From contig JAQGDQ010000664.1 of the NCBI GenBank assembly GCA_030141605.1, forward strand, positions 52,455-116,454: a stretch of 64,000 nucleotides of DNA, read 5' to 3'. How positions within the stretch are numbered: position 1 is the first letter of the stretch; every line of letters starts with the position of its first letter. Both the position numbers and the translations under genes were made by a program. The notes below the pieces were generated by a model. It made no database searches, was not told the origin of the DNA, and saw only the letters and a program-made list of their open reading frames with translations. This DNA comes from Tubiluchus corallicola. Lineage: Eukaryota; Priapulida; Priapulimorpha; Priapulimorphida; Tubiluchidae. Of this stretch, positions 29,001 through 36,186 are shown piece by piece.

Positions 29001-31922
29001 TTTTTTACTGCAGACTAAAGTGGGTCAGTCAATGAAGCAAGTTTTCTTGGAAGCACAGCTTGAAGTTCTGGAAAATGCCGTAAGTGAAAGAAGCAATGAT
29101 GTAGTGTATTTTTCAGATAGTAAAGTATTGATGAAATTGCCGTGTTGTGAACGAACAGAAACAATTTCCAAAATCTCAGCATGTGAATAGAAGTTTTTCT
29201 TTTATTCAGTGCAAGCTCTAAGTAGTTTGCCGCCCTAGGCAGAAATATTTTAGCACCTCCTCAGCAGTCATTTCCTTTTCTTATGGTCCCAACCGTACCC
29301 CCAAAATTGCTCCTCTTCGAGAGCAATCATATTTCTACAATTTCTTGACTAAATTTTCTGTCAACTTTTCCTCAAAAATTTTTTCAAACCCTAATTTTTT
29401 TCATCGTTTTCACTAGTTTCGTTATCTCCACTACTCTGGTCTGGTTGCATACACTTCATTAGAGATATCTTTAGACATATTTTTATATCGTTTCATTTAA
29501 TTAAATTGTTGTGCTCCTTAAGCAGTAATTGCACATACATTATGTTATTGCATATTCTAAACTTAAAAATTAAAGAACTACTTCCAGAATTGGCACCCCC
29601 CCCGAAAAATTTGTCACCCTAGGCAACTGTCTAGTTTGACTAGTGGTAGAGCCGGCCCTGCTTTTATTTGCCAAACACTTTAAGAGAGATTTGTTTTCAA
29701 TTCCAAAACCATTGGTAGCATCAGTGCTGTAGTTTAATAGTTAATTTATGCTAGTTCTAATCTGCACCACAATTAGCGTTACACTGTTTCTCTCTTTCTC
29801 TTGTCGCTATTTTTTTGGAATGCTTGAAAATTTTTGTACTAGCTACTATGTCTGTATAGATATTGCACATTTTCATTTGCGATTCTTAATTTAAATCACT
29901 GCTACTAATAATTAAACAGGTGGTGCCACCTACATTTAAAATTATTTATTGAACTGACTCAAGTTTAATCCAGGTTGTGGCCTTGGTCTGCTGCTCAGTC
30001 ACCTGTACCTGCTGGGCTTTCCATATATGGCAGTGTAAATTGCTAGTGAGTTTCACCAGCCAATCTGATAAGCGCAGTGGGTGTATGTGACTTGGGTAGC
30101 TCTGCCACGGCCAGTATGGGCCTTTTCTTTTTTCTTGAGCATTGCTGTTGAATGGCAACCATGTGTCTTCTTATCTATAAATAATTGTGTAGCATGCAGG
30201 GCGTATTTCAGGGGGGGGAAGTGGGGATATTTCCCCGGGGCCTCACCCTCTGGGGGGCCCTCGCACCAAGGTAACATTTTTTCTTGCTTTATGCGAACAT
30301 ACTGCCTCCTCTCTCCCCCTCTCTCTCTCTCTTGCCGCAGGCGCGCCGTTTGCCACTATTGACAAGTATTAAGGACTGGTCTTGAGAATAAAGCAGTTTT
30401 TCTTTCAATTGTTCTTTCCTTTAACAACGGTATAACTCCATATTTTCTCTTCGAAAATGCTTCTCCGGCGTTCTAGCAGTTCAAAAATTTTCTGGGCGCC
30501 TCGCTTAGGCTGAAATGTAAATAGAAATAAAGTCTGTCACAATTCACCACAATTTCATAGATTTGTTTCAACCACTAGAGAGAACCAGCATGTAACTTCA
30601 GTCTTATATACTTTAAGCTCTCTACAAATTCAATCCTTCTATGCTGTCAGCTAAAGGTTTTCTACAATAGATCCTGCAAGTTATTACAAAAAAAACAAGG
30701 TTGTGACATTTTATGCAACTAGAAGTGGTACAAAAGGTACAAGTTTAGCAAAATAAGGAAGTGAAGATGTGTGACTTGGGAACTGATTTCCACAGAGACA
30801 AAACTTTGAGTGTTTAAATTGTTAACAGATTTAACCAAAACAGTTGTACATTTCTGAACAAGTCACTACTTAAAATTCGCCACATGAATATTCGTTTTTC
30901 CTCACTGAGACAAAAAATAGCTAGCGATTGTATGGTCGATGAAACTTCACTGAGCAGTTTTCCTCATGATTAACCACTCTATTTAATTACCACACCCAAC
31001 GTTGCTTAACTTCCTTTATTAAGTGCACACTGAGCACTCAATCAGATGTCTGTGCTTTTCTTTGCACCATTCATTGTAAATTTATGTGTTGAAAATGAAT
31101 GTTATAATGTAACAAAACTAGTCTCTGTATCTTTCTGTCATATTAGTAGCCAATGGTGAGCAGACTTAATAACTTGATTCCATCGAGCAAACTTCTAGAC
31201 TGTGATAATAATTTCATTAATTTAGCAGTGATGTTTTGCAAACTAGAAGTTATAACTAGATGTTACATATCAGATGGTTTAGTCTAGTGGTAACGCATAC
31301 GCTTTCCATCTGGGCGGTCATGGGGTCAATAGAGCGGAGGGGATCAGCCTTTAGACCAAAGACTTTAAACATGGTGCCTGCTGTTGCCCTGCCTGGCGTG
31401 TGGTATTTAGGGTAAAAGTGGGGTAATAATAGTCTCTGTTATGTAGGTGTAGATTGTTATTTGCAGTTAGTCCAAAAGCCCTTTGGAGCTTATGTTAATT
31501 GTTGATCCAAAAATGCAGATTTTAAATAATTATGATTATTTTATAACGAGTTTTGCTGAATTACCATTATGGTGACTGAAATTGTATTGATCACAAGCTT
31601 TGCAGTCCCGTTAAATAAATCCAACATGCAGAGTGTCCATTAAAAAACTGTTTTTTTAAGTTTCTATGAATGCGTTGGTAAATGAATTTACATATTTGCC
31701 AAAATTACGTCACTTATATAAAAACCGTAACTAATTTTTGAAATGAAATTCTGAAAGTTCGACTACATTTTTGTGCAGACTTGTTTAAAATATTGTTTAA
31801 AGAGTTTTGAGATGTTGCAACCAAAAGGTTTACGCATATTCAATCTTTCATTTTTTCAGCGCAAACAGAAGGTGGAATGGATAAATCATGTGTTGCATAC
31901 AGCACAGATGACGATGTTATGA
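1948..31922 (+). CDS. 3' part of a long coiled-coil protein gene, SYCP2/SYCP3-like candidate (5' end outside window)
   Basis: Exons traced by GT/AG borders and matching phase: 1948-2014, 2629-2859 (or ending 2770), 4885-4951, 6304-7290, 7992-8222, 8918-9054, 9783-10073, 11341-11520, 12339-12506, 13005-13262, 13677-13882, 14001-14236, 15335-15648, 16607-16795, 18233-18380, 19951-20021, 20937-21035, 21977-22065, 22548-22647, 25859-25917, 27531-27609, 29014-29079 and 31860-31922 (stop TGA). Together they encode about 1,440 residues. Most are low-complexity, basic, Ser/Pro/Lys-rich sequence with SP/TP sites. The last seven exons encode a heptad-rich helix of about 120 residues that starts with a basic KR/KAS-type segment and ends in QMTML. 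From memory, the end of SYCP3/SYCP2 coils looks similar, and SYCP2 is also a roughly 1,500-residue disordered protein with a C-terminal coil. The family's N-terminal armadillo-like and SLD domains would lie upstream. A different meiotic or chromatin scaffold protein is possible. The exon chain is well supported; the name is an inference. Confidence 0.6.
2331..2575 (+). repeat. Dispersed repeat family A, copy 2 (short)
   Basis: Begins CTTAACGGAAGACAGGATG and matches copy 1 at 1201 and copy 3 at 19136 through TTTTCAACAGCA and GTTTGCGAAAGCGAAAAT. It lacks the 3' half found in the other two. It lies about 50 bp before the acceptor of the exon at 2629. Confidence 0.8.
2970..3480 (+). mobile_element. 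hAT-type MITE, family B copy 1
   Basis: The left end CAGTGGCGGCTTGTAG and right end CATGAGCAGCCACTG are imperfect terminal inverted repeats with the CAG...CTG ends typical of hAT elements. It shares TATCGATAATATTGAGTGAAA and a CAGCAC/GCTGCAG core with copies at 27911-28447 (inverted) and 34422-34778. The right flank CTTATAAG is the same as one flank of the 27911 copy. The left flank does not match, so this copy has been rearranged. Confidence 0.75.
4885..4951 (+). CDS. Small exon of the coiled-coil gene (22 codons)
   Basis: The acceptor is GTACAG at 4884 and the donor is GTATGA at 4952. It reads DDAEIQLDSQVDVVKETQ in phase 0. This phase joins the previous exon only if that exon ends at 2859 (GGG|GTATGG); the stronger-looking donor at 2771 (GTAAGC) leaves phase 1. 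One of the two exon ends therefore remains uncertain, or a short exon between them was missed. Confidence 0.5.
6060..6180. repeat. (TTA)n/(TTG)n microsatellite
   Basis: A run of ATT triplets passes into TTG triplets with single interruptions, in the intron before the large exon at 6304. Confidence 0.95.
6304..7290 (+). CDS. Large internal exon (987 bp) of the coiled-coil protein gene
   Basis: This is the longest exon of the upstream gene and codes for about 329 residues. The acceptor follows a pyrimidine-rich run before AAG at 6301-6303 and joins in phase 1 to exon 4885-4951. The donor is AAA|GTAAGC at 7291, phase 1. The protein is Ser/Lys-rich and disordered, with acidic SDESE/ESD clusters that resemble CK2 sites and basic patches (SKREARG, RTRKPRK) that could act as nuclear localisation signals. 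A motif around IYDFVESDAES sits near its end. Open reading upstream of 6304 is treated as intron because the phases match only at 6304. Confidence 0.7.
7572..7744. repeat. Imperfect direct duplication (~75 bp twice)
   Basis: Segments 7572-7646 and 7668-7744 share AGTTACT, AGAGAAGGGA, CACACT, CTGA-AGAAA and TTGCAA in the same order. It lies in the intron between exons 6304-7290 and 7992-8222. Confidence 0.6.
8795..8887. repeat. (TTA)n microsatellite
   Basis: About 30 ATT triplets run almost to the acceptor of the exon at 8918. The poly-leucine reading through them is not coding. Confidence 0.97.
9783..10073 (+). CDS. Phase 0-0 exon with SPLTPVTP motif (repeat-type exon)
   Basis: The exon is 97 codons long, starts after TTCTTCAG and ends at AGG|GTTTGT. 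It carries a proline-directed cluster (SPLTPVTPAV), then TNKKEFNVLE, and ends with SAESSAKKRG. The same three elements recur in neighbouring exons: SPVAPETPVNTP and SNRKDFSLAE in 13005-13262, SAERNAKKRS in 11341-11520, and ATNKKEACKL in 16607-16795. The similarity suggests the middle of this gene grew by exon duplication. Confidence 0.65.
11526..12030. repeat. Tandem repeat, ~83-bp unit, about six copies
   Basis: Each unit contains CACTACTTCGAAATTAATTA, then GTAGTTTG, TTATTATTTTGTGTATTGAT and AAGTCATAGATATTCATTTT. One copy is shortened (about 11830-11850). The array starts six bases after the donor of exon 11341-11520. Within a unit, ACTACT...AGTAGT can pair around AAATTAATT, so the single strand can fold into a hairpin. 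Confidence 0.92.
14412..15285. mobile_element. hAT-type non-autonomous element with 8-bp target duplication
   Basis: Terminal inverted repeats are TAGTGTTTGCATCGGGTACC at the left and ...CTACCCGTGTAAACACTA at the right. The flanks CAAGAAGC (14404-14411) and CAAGAAGC (15286-15293) are an exact 8-bp target-site duplication. The element is 874 bp without an intact transposase. It fills most of the intron 14237-15334 and ends about 50 bp before the next exon. Confidence 0.92.
16840..17140 (+). other. G/T-rich intronic stretch
   Basis: The + strand is strongly biased to G and T around 16856-16892 and 17078-17140, including GGTTGGGGGGTTTGGGGTGG, which has the G-run pattern of a potential G-quadruplex. 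No gene is seen. Confidence 0.5.
19136..19630 (+). repeat. Dispersed repeat family A, copy 3
   Basis: Matches copy 1 (1201-1705) almost throughout, with the same order of motifs: GATTTTTCATATGCTACC, AAAAGCATTTCTGGTAATTA, TGATGACAT, GTGTTGCACGTGT, GTGTTGTACTAAAACT and GGTACAGCACCTGTT. It lies in the intron between exons 18233-18380 and 19951-20021. Confidence 0.85.
20385..20480 (+). repeat. Degenerate repeat, pair of 26338-26425
   Basis: Both segments contain ATAATTATCGATTAT, then TCAATATGAAA, a T-rich stretch, ATATCAATAT or ATATCGATAT, and TATCG...CGAC in the same order. They are in two different introns of the same gene. Class unknown. Confidence 0.5.
21103..21686 (-). mobile_element. 5'-truncated non-LTR retrotransposon with 19-bp target duplication
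   Basis: On the minus strand, frames 21529-21329 and 21350-21132 encode the C-terminal end of a LINE reverse transcriptase. Visible hallmarks are RPALIYGLEGASLKKTEE, EMRMLRWMVGITR with DKIRN, RWYGHLKRR and RRRRPKRRW. A frame break separates the two parts, so it is dead. The element ends in a (GAA)n tail, read as CTT repeats at 21103-21120. It is flanked by an exact 19-bp duplication, TTGCTCTACATAATTAAAC, at 21084-21102 and 21687-21705. It is inserted in the intron after exon 20937-21035. Confidence 0.92.
21977..31922 (+). CDS. C-terminal coiled-coil exons of the SYCP2/3-like candidate
   Basis: Seven exons (21977-22065, 22548-22647, 25859-25917, 27531-27609, 29014-29079, 31860-31922, the first being the lead-in) encode the lead-in QFEDDWKN followed by an uninterrupted amphipathic helix rich in Leu, Glu, Lys and Gln. 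No proline occurs after the start of the coil. The reading frame closes at TGA 31920-31922. In vertebrates the SYCP2 and SYCP3 coils associate and build the chromosome axis; the same role here is an inference. Exon sizes of 59-100 bp contrast with introns of up to 3.2 kb that are filled with transposon remains. Confidence 0.6.
22197..22455 (+). mobile_element. tRNA-derived SINE, divergent copy
   Basis: The head reads GTGGCTCAGTGGTAGTGTGT, an RNA polymerase III A-box, followed by a degenerate B-box (GTGTTTAACTCC). The body has ACCAAAGATTTAAAAAATG, GGTTTA and GGGTAATAATTAT, like the copies at 31271 and 47230 but much diverged. Confidence 0.65.
22921..23040. repeat. (AAC)n/(AGC)n microsatellite
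   Basis: Runs of AAC with AGC/AGT interruptions. Three reading frames remain open because of the triplet repeat; none is a gene. Confidence 0.95.
23050..23500. repeat. CA/ACC-rich degenerate low-complexity tract
   Basis: About 450 bp of the + strand are nearly G-free and built from CCACAC, CATACC, CATCAC and CCACTCCGTACCACC words. CCCGTACATACATCCACC-type blocks repeat near 23280-23345. It looks like a decayed minisatellite, in the large intron 22648-25858. Confidence 0.8.
24108..24586. mobile_element. pogo/Tigger-like MITE with TA duplication
   Basis: Terminal inverted repeats are CAATCAACCTCGGATATAAG at the left and ...CCCGAGGTTGACTG at the right, flanked by TA on both sides. The interior repeats CTTATA and CTCGG-type words near both ends. 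No transposase is left. The CAGTCAACCTCG ends resemble pogo/Tigger elements of the Tc1/mariner group. Confidence 0.8.
25083..25699. mobile_element. Second pogo-like MITE (different family)
   Basis: The left end has AAACTTCGCTTAACTCAAAA and the right end has GAGTTATGCAGAGTTTACTG, which are imperfect inverted repeats with TA at the borders. Sub-terminal copies of CGCCTAACTCAAA occur on both sides. It is about 615 bp with no coding capacity. Confidence 0.7.
26338..26425 (+). repeat. Degenerate repeat, pair of 20385-20480
   Basis: Second member of the pair described at 20385; the shared motif order is clear but many positions differ. Confidence 0.5.
27911..28447 (-). mobile_element. hAT-type MITE, family B copy 2
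   Basis: This is an inverted copy of the element at 2970-3480. Ends are CAGCGGCGGCTCGTG and ...CTACGAGCTGCCACTG. The flanks CTTATAAG (27903-27910) and CTTGTAAG (28448-28455) are an 8-bp target duplication with one mismatch. It lies in the intron between exons 27531-27609 and 29014-29079. Confidence 0.85.
28460..28860. other. GC-richer unclassified insert-like segment
   Basis: Base composition rises sharply (for example CTGGAGTCCCTAGGCGGGTC and TTCTGGCGTGGAGAGAG) within an AT-rich intron. The minus strand is open for 92 codons. The change in composition suggests a piece of a mobile element, but no diagnostic motif was recognised. Confidence 0.4.
29217..29660. mobile_element. hAT-type MITE, family C, with exact 8-bp duplication
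   Basis: The ends are CAGTGCAAGCTCTA and ...TAGAGCCGGCCCTG, imperfect inverted repeats. Sub-terminal GCCCTAGGCA and CACCCTAGGCA also mirror each other. Flanks CTTTTATT (29209-29216) and CTTTTATT (29661-29668) are an exact 8-bp target duplication. It is 444 bp long with no transposase. Confidence 0.92.
30197..30500. other. Possible truncated hAT element with G-runs
   Basis: Starts CAGGGCGTATTTCAGGGG in a much GC-richer stretch and includes GGGGCCTCACCCTC and a CT-rich run. The matching right end was not found; CTGGGCGCCTCGC near 30491 may be an internal piece. Confidence 0.35.
31271..31540 (+). mobile_element. tRNA-derived SINE
   Basis: The head CAGATGGTTTAGTCTAGTGG TAACGC contains a polymerase III A-box. 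A decayed B-box region (GGTCATGGGGTCAATAG) follows. The body has ACCAAAGACTTTAAACATGG, GTATTTAGGGTAAAAGTGGG and GTAATAATAGTCT, matching 47230-47500 almost word for word. It sits about 320 bp before the last exon of the coiled-coil gene. Confidence 0.85.
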
Positions 31923-33900
31923 TCACAGCTGATGAAGCATTAATTGTCTTGGATCACATTCTTCCTGTTTTGTTAACTTTTCTTTATTTTTTGGCATATT
32001 CTGCATTTTAGATTATAAAATTATTTCTGCTTTTAGTTTCAGACATTTGCAATTTAATGTTTAAAATGTTTTCCAAAAAGTTATTATTCATTGTGTTATT
32101 TAAGTTTTTTAATGTGTTAATAGAGTGAGGCCTTTAATCATTTATTGGTGACTTGACCCTCTGCAAGAGTCGTCTGCATTCTCATTATAATTGTTATGCC
32201 ACACCAGATATATTCATTTTGGCGCCATCTTGTGTGTGGAAAATGAGTTGTCAAATGGATCAAGCCAATACTTCTGTTTTACAATGCAGGAACATCTAGT
32301 GACATTTAGTAAGCCTATTATTAAATACAATTTTTAATTTTCAAAAAAATCATTTTTATTCTTTAATTAAATTACATTTTTAGAAAACAGAGGTAACTCT
32401 TTCATGCAGTTACTGCTTTTGAATTAATCGTTAATTAATATAGCTTGAGTTAATAATGTTATATGTAATATTATACGTAATATTAGTTTATCATTATTTA
32501 TATGTTATTGTAATTGTACGTTATTTAACTTCCTTTTAAACAAACAGTATTTTGAAATAAGACTATTAACTTGCAATTTCCGTCCAGGTTACTATATTTT
32601 GTAATTATATTTGTTACATTTTCATTTTTGGTTGTTCATATTTTATTTGTTGGCCCATATGTGAGTTCTCTAAGTTATTTAACACTAAGTTATTGTCACA
32701 TATGGTACTTTAAATAAATTATTGTTATTTGCCAAAAATTTATTGCTGGCTACTTATCATTAATTGTTAACATAGATAAAACTGTTACTACTTAAATAAT
32801 TTTTTAAAGGCAAAAATAAAACTGATTTTTTAAACTTGTGTTGTGAGCATCTATACATGTAGTTAATTGCAGTTAACACATATTGCAGGTTCAGATAGAG
32901 CTTCCAGTCAAAAGAACATTAAAAAACTTTTTTTAAAACAAAATTGAATGACAATAAAAATGGTAGATCTACATGTATGCAGCACTGTGCATGCTTAAAA
33001 TATAATGGCAATCACCCTAGAGTTGTGAAGTACATATATAATGATCCAGGCCAGGCTTGCCTTAATACTACAATTTTTATTAGATTTTCACATGTTGTGT
33101 ATAGATGCTTAAAATGCAAGACATACAGATACTTTTTAGAAGTATTTGCACAACACAGGTAATCCTGTACACAATTTGCAGTGTGTTTTTTACGTCTCCA
33201 TGGATTTTCTAGAACAATAATAAATAAAATGTCAACTTTGGACGTATATATAATAAAAAAAAAATTAGTGAAAAAAGTGATTCTGTCATCTGATTATAAT
33301 ATTTAAAATTTTAAAAAAACCTTAACATGGCGTACGTCACTGCAAGTTACAATAAACTTCAGTCAGTAACGAACACACCTAAGATGAGAAAATTTAGTGA
33401 TGATTTATATAAAATATAGTTAGCAGATCTATTTACACAATACAAATACTTTGCTGCTTCGCTGCTACAGGGCCACCCCTACTAACTAATGCTTTGGTCT
33501 GTGAATGACATAAAAATTCTGTACGCCGGATTTATAATAATTATTAAAGGTATAATCCTATCATGCATTACATCACATTATATAATATGTGCGTGCACAT
33601 GAAAGCATGCTGTAATTTTAACTTGCTTTTGAAATAAGGAAAGCAGTGTTGTTTGCGATTAATTGAGAATGGTGGCGTGAAATTTTTATTACGTTTGCAT
33701 TAGTTTTTTAAGACACAAAAACATGGCGGCAATTTTTTCTCGTTGTGTTGTTTTCATAGCTTCGCCAACAATGTCAAATATTTATAAATTTATGAATCTA
33801 GTGAATTATTTACCTAGATTTGTCGTTATGTAATTAACTCTGTCATTAACGTTTGTCAGAATTTGAACTAAATATTAACGACAGTAGCAAAATGAGGTAC
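31923..33900. other. 3' UTR and intergenic sequence
   Basis: AT-rich sequence after the stop of the coiled-coil gene, with AATAAA words at 32713 and near 32815. Short open stretches here have no protein-like composition. No mobile element was recognised. Confidence 0.6.
32713..32718 (+). terminator. Candidate poly(A) signal of the coiled-coil gene
   Basis: AATAAA occurs about 790 bp after the TGA at 31920-31922, in AT-rich non-coding sequence. Another AATAAA lies near 32815. Either could end the transcript; neither is confirmed. Confidence 0.35.
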
Positions 33901-34069
33901 GTATTTTGACACGGGTACGTTATCCTGTAGTTGAGCGAACACGCCGTAATCAAGCATTGACGTCATCAGCGCGCCGTGGGCCGCGCCATTTGTCGGTCGC
34001 CATTTAACTGTTTTGTATCATACGTAGCTGTAACGACATTGGTGTGTAGTGTATTTGGAGTACGTGTAG
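33900..34069 (+). promoter_or_regulatory. Candidate promoter and non-coding first exon of the zinc-finger gene
   Basis: This is one of the few CpG-rich stretches in the window. It holds a perfect palindromic CRE, TGACGTCA (33958-33965), GCGCGCC, and two CGCCATT boxes (33984-33990 and 33998-34004) of the kind bound by YY1-like factors near transcription starts. A donor-like GTGTAG|GTACTA follows at 34070, so a 5' UTR exon could splice to the acceptor at 36176. It lies about 2 kb upstream of the first coding exon. Confidence 0.5.
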
Positions 34070-34421
34070 GTACTAATGAATCTCTAAATTTTTGAGAGAA
34101 AGGTACCTTATTGTAGAACATTCTCTGAAATGCTGAAAACTTCAAAGCTCCATTGATTGTGATAAGTCTAGTGTATAGGTTTGAATACCATCAAGACGTT
34201 TGGAAAAAGTCATGGCACTGTTTGCATAATTTTCTGTTGGCTGAGTGCATTTAAATATATTGAAGATTAGATATAGAGATACAGCTTACTTTGTTGCCTA
34301 ATTAGTAAGTACAAAAATTGAGTTGCAGTGGGTTTGTGGTTCTCAGGTTTTTCATGAAAAGCCATGGCAGACTTTTGTAAGATCATAATGAAGCTAACTT
34401 AATAAATTTAATACAATTGCT

Positions 34422-34778
34422 CAGTGGCGGATTGTAGCTAAGATTAGTGGGGTTGCTGCTTCAGAAAATTTTTACCATCGTTTTAGTATTGTGTTAATTT
34501 CTTGGAGATGCATGGAGGGCATGATTAAATTATTTAAATTTTCTGTAAAATAAAAAAACCAAAAAAACTATGAATTAAATAGAACAGCTGGATGCATGCA
34601 TGCAACGGCCAAACATTGCGTCACTGGAACTGAAGAGCGCGAGTCCATCACATGCTGTGGTTCCGTACAAGGGTTTACAAGTATAAAGAAAAAAGACTCA
34701 TATTGAATGTTATCGATAATATTGAGTGAAAATATGGGGTGCTGCAGTTCCATAATGCTTATACATGAGCGGCCACTG
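34422..34778 (+). mobile_element. hAT-type MITE, family B copy 3, exact 8-bp duplication
   Basis: The ends are CAGTGGCGGATTGTAGC and ...ACATGAGCGGCCACTG, and the interior includes TTATCGATAATATTGAGTGA as in the copies at 2970 and 27911. The flanks CAATTGCT (34414-34421) and CAATTGCT (34779-34786) are an exact target duplication, which fixes both ends. It lies just downstream of the candidate promoter. Confidence 0.93.
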
Positions 34779-35575
34779 CAATTGCTTATGTAGAATACTT
34801 ATGCTAAACGTATTCCATCCTTGAAAACTTCGTATTAAATAGCTTAGCATCAGAAGTGAAAAACCACCACACTTCGCAAAATAATAGCATATGATAATGC
34901 AAAATATGCATACAGTTCGCATTTAATACTAAAAATGTAATACAACTGCCTTTTTAACGGTATAAATCTTTAGACGGTAAATTCTACATTTTGTGCTAAT
35001 TACACAAGTCCTCCCATAGATCTAGGAGAATATGGGGAAACTGCTAAAGAAGTTTTGAACAGCATTTTTACTAAGCAGTAAGCACAGTGTTTATGTTTAT
35101 GCATTAGCAGCTAACAGGAGTGCTTTTGCCATCACCCCTTTTTCGCTTTTTTCATGTCATCTGTATAAACAATTTGAACTCTCAGAAATATACAATTAGC
35201 AGTGCACTAGAATGTTGCGTTAGAGGGCATATATACACACACACTATATATAATCATAAATAATTGTCAGTTATATTGAGACAATCTTATTGATGAAATT
35301 TTCAATTTTCTCAAAATGATTTCATCAGAGTTAATTTGTGCACTGCCCATTATCGCCTTTTGCAGATACTCAGTAATATTGTCAACCCCCAGACCTGGTA
35401 TGTTGTTGTTTTTTACCACTGTCCATGACGCCTTTAGTTAACAAATGAATGGTACCTATTGACAGCTTTACTGCCTGTAGGCTTTGCGGTGATATTTCTG
35501 GGTAGTGTAAACCAGTATTTGCCTAAATCACATCACTAAAATTTAGGAGGCTTGGAGGCACATGGCTGCCAAAAG

Positions 35576-36034
35576 TAGGGCCTCCAATTTTCTGCATTTA
35601 CGGAAATGGTCAACTGAAATGGAAATAGCTGCGAAAAATGGAATTGGCCTGCTTTCCGACTTTTCTGTAAATTTAATGCATACTAGAGATGAAATTTACT
35701 TTTCCTGCAAAATTAAGGAGTTTTTCAGCCTGTTATGAAGCTTTCCCCTGAGTTTTTTTATGCAACTTGCACACCCACTACATCTTTTCAATCCGTTTAT
35801 TTTTTCGTTTGCCATGACAAATGTAAGAAATTCTTTGTCGTCCGTTTGTAACGAATATTAACACTTGTGTGAAAACATTTCCACATTTATTCAAAGAGCA
35901 CGGTGTTCCAAATTTTTTGTGCTTATTTTTAAAATTTGTTTTAACTCTTATTTTTTTGAGTGTAATTGAAACAGAATTGATGAATCTTTGAAATGGAATT
36001 TGATCAATTTTGAAACGGGAAATCGGAGGCCCTA
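35576..36034. mobile_element. MITE with TAGGGCCTCC ends before the zinc-finger exon
   Basis: The left end TAGGGCCTCCAATTTTCTGC and the right end ...CGGGAAATCGGAGGCCCTA are inverted repeats. The element is 459 bp and ends about 140 bp before the acceptor of the first zinc-finger coding exon. A target duplication longer than TA was not seen, so the superfamily is not assigned. Confidence 0.75.
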
Positions 36035-36186
36035 TAGGTGGCATTAGCATATAATTTATTTTTTAGGTAGACAGTTTAATTGCTATCAGATATTACTGAA
36101 AGATCTTGTATTGTGAGTGGACTAGTGGTCTAATTATAATATACATTTCTGATAATTTGTATTGAAACTGTTTTAGGGATGAAAAG

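Noticed and set aside
31271-31345. A functional tRNA gene
   Set aside because: Only the polymerase III boxes resemble tRNA; the cloverleaf does not close and the body repeats at 47230, so it is a SINE.
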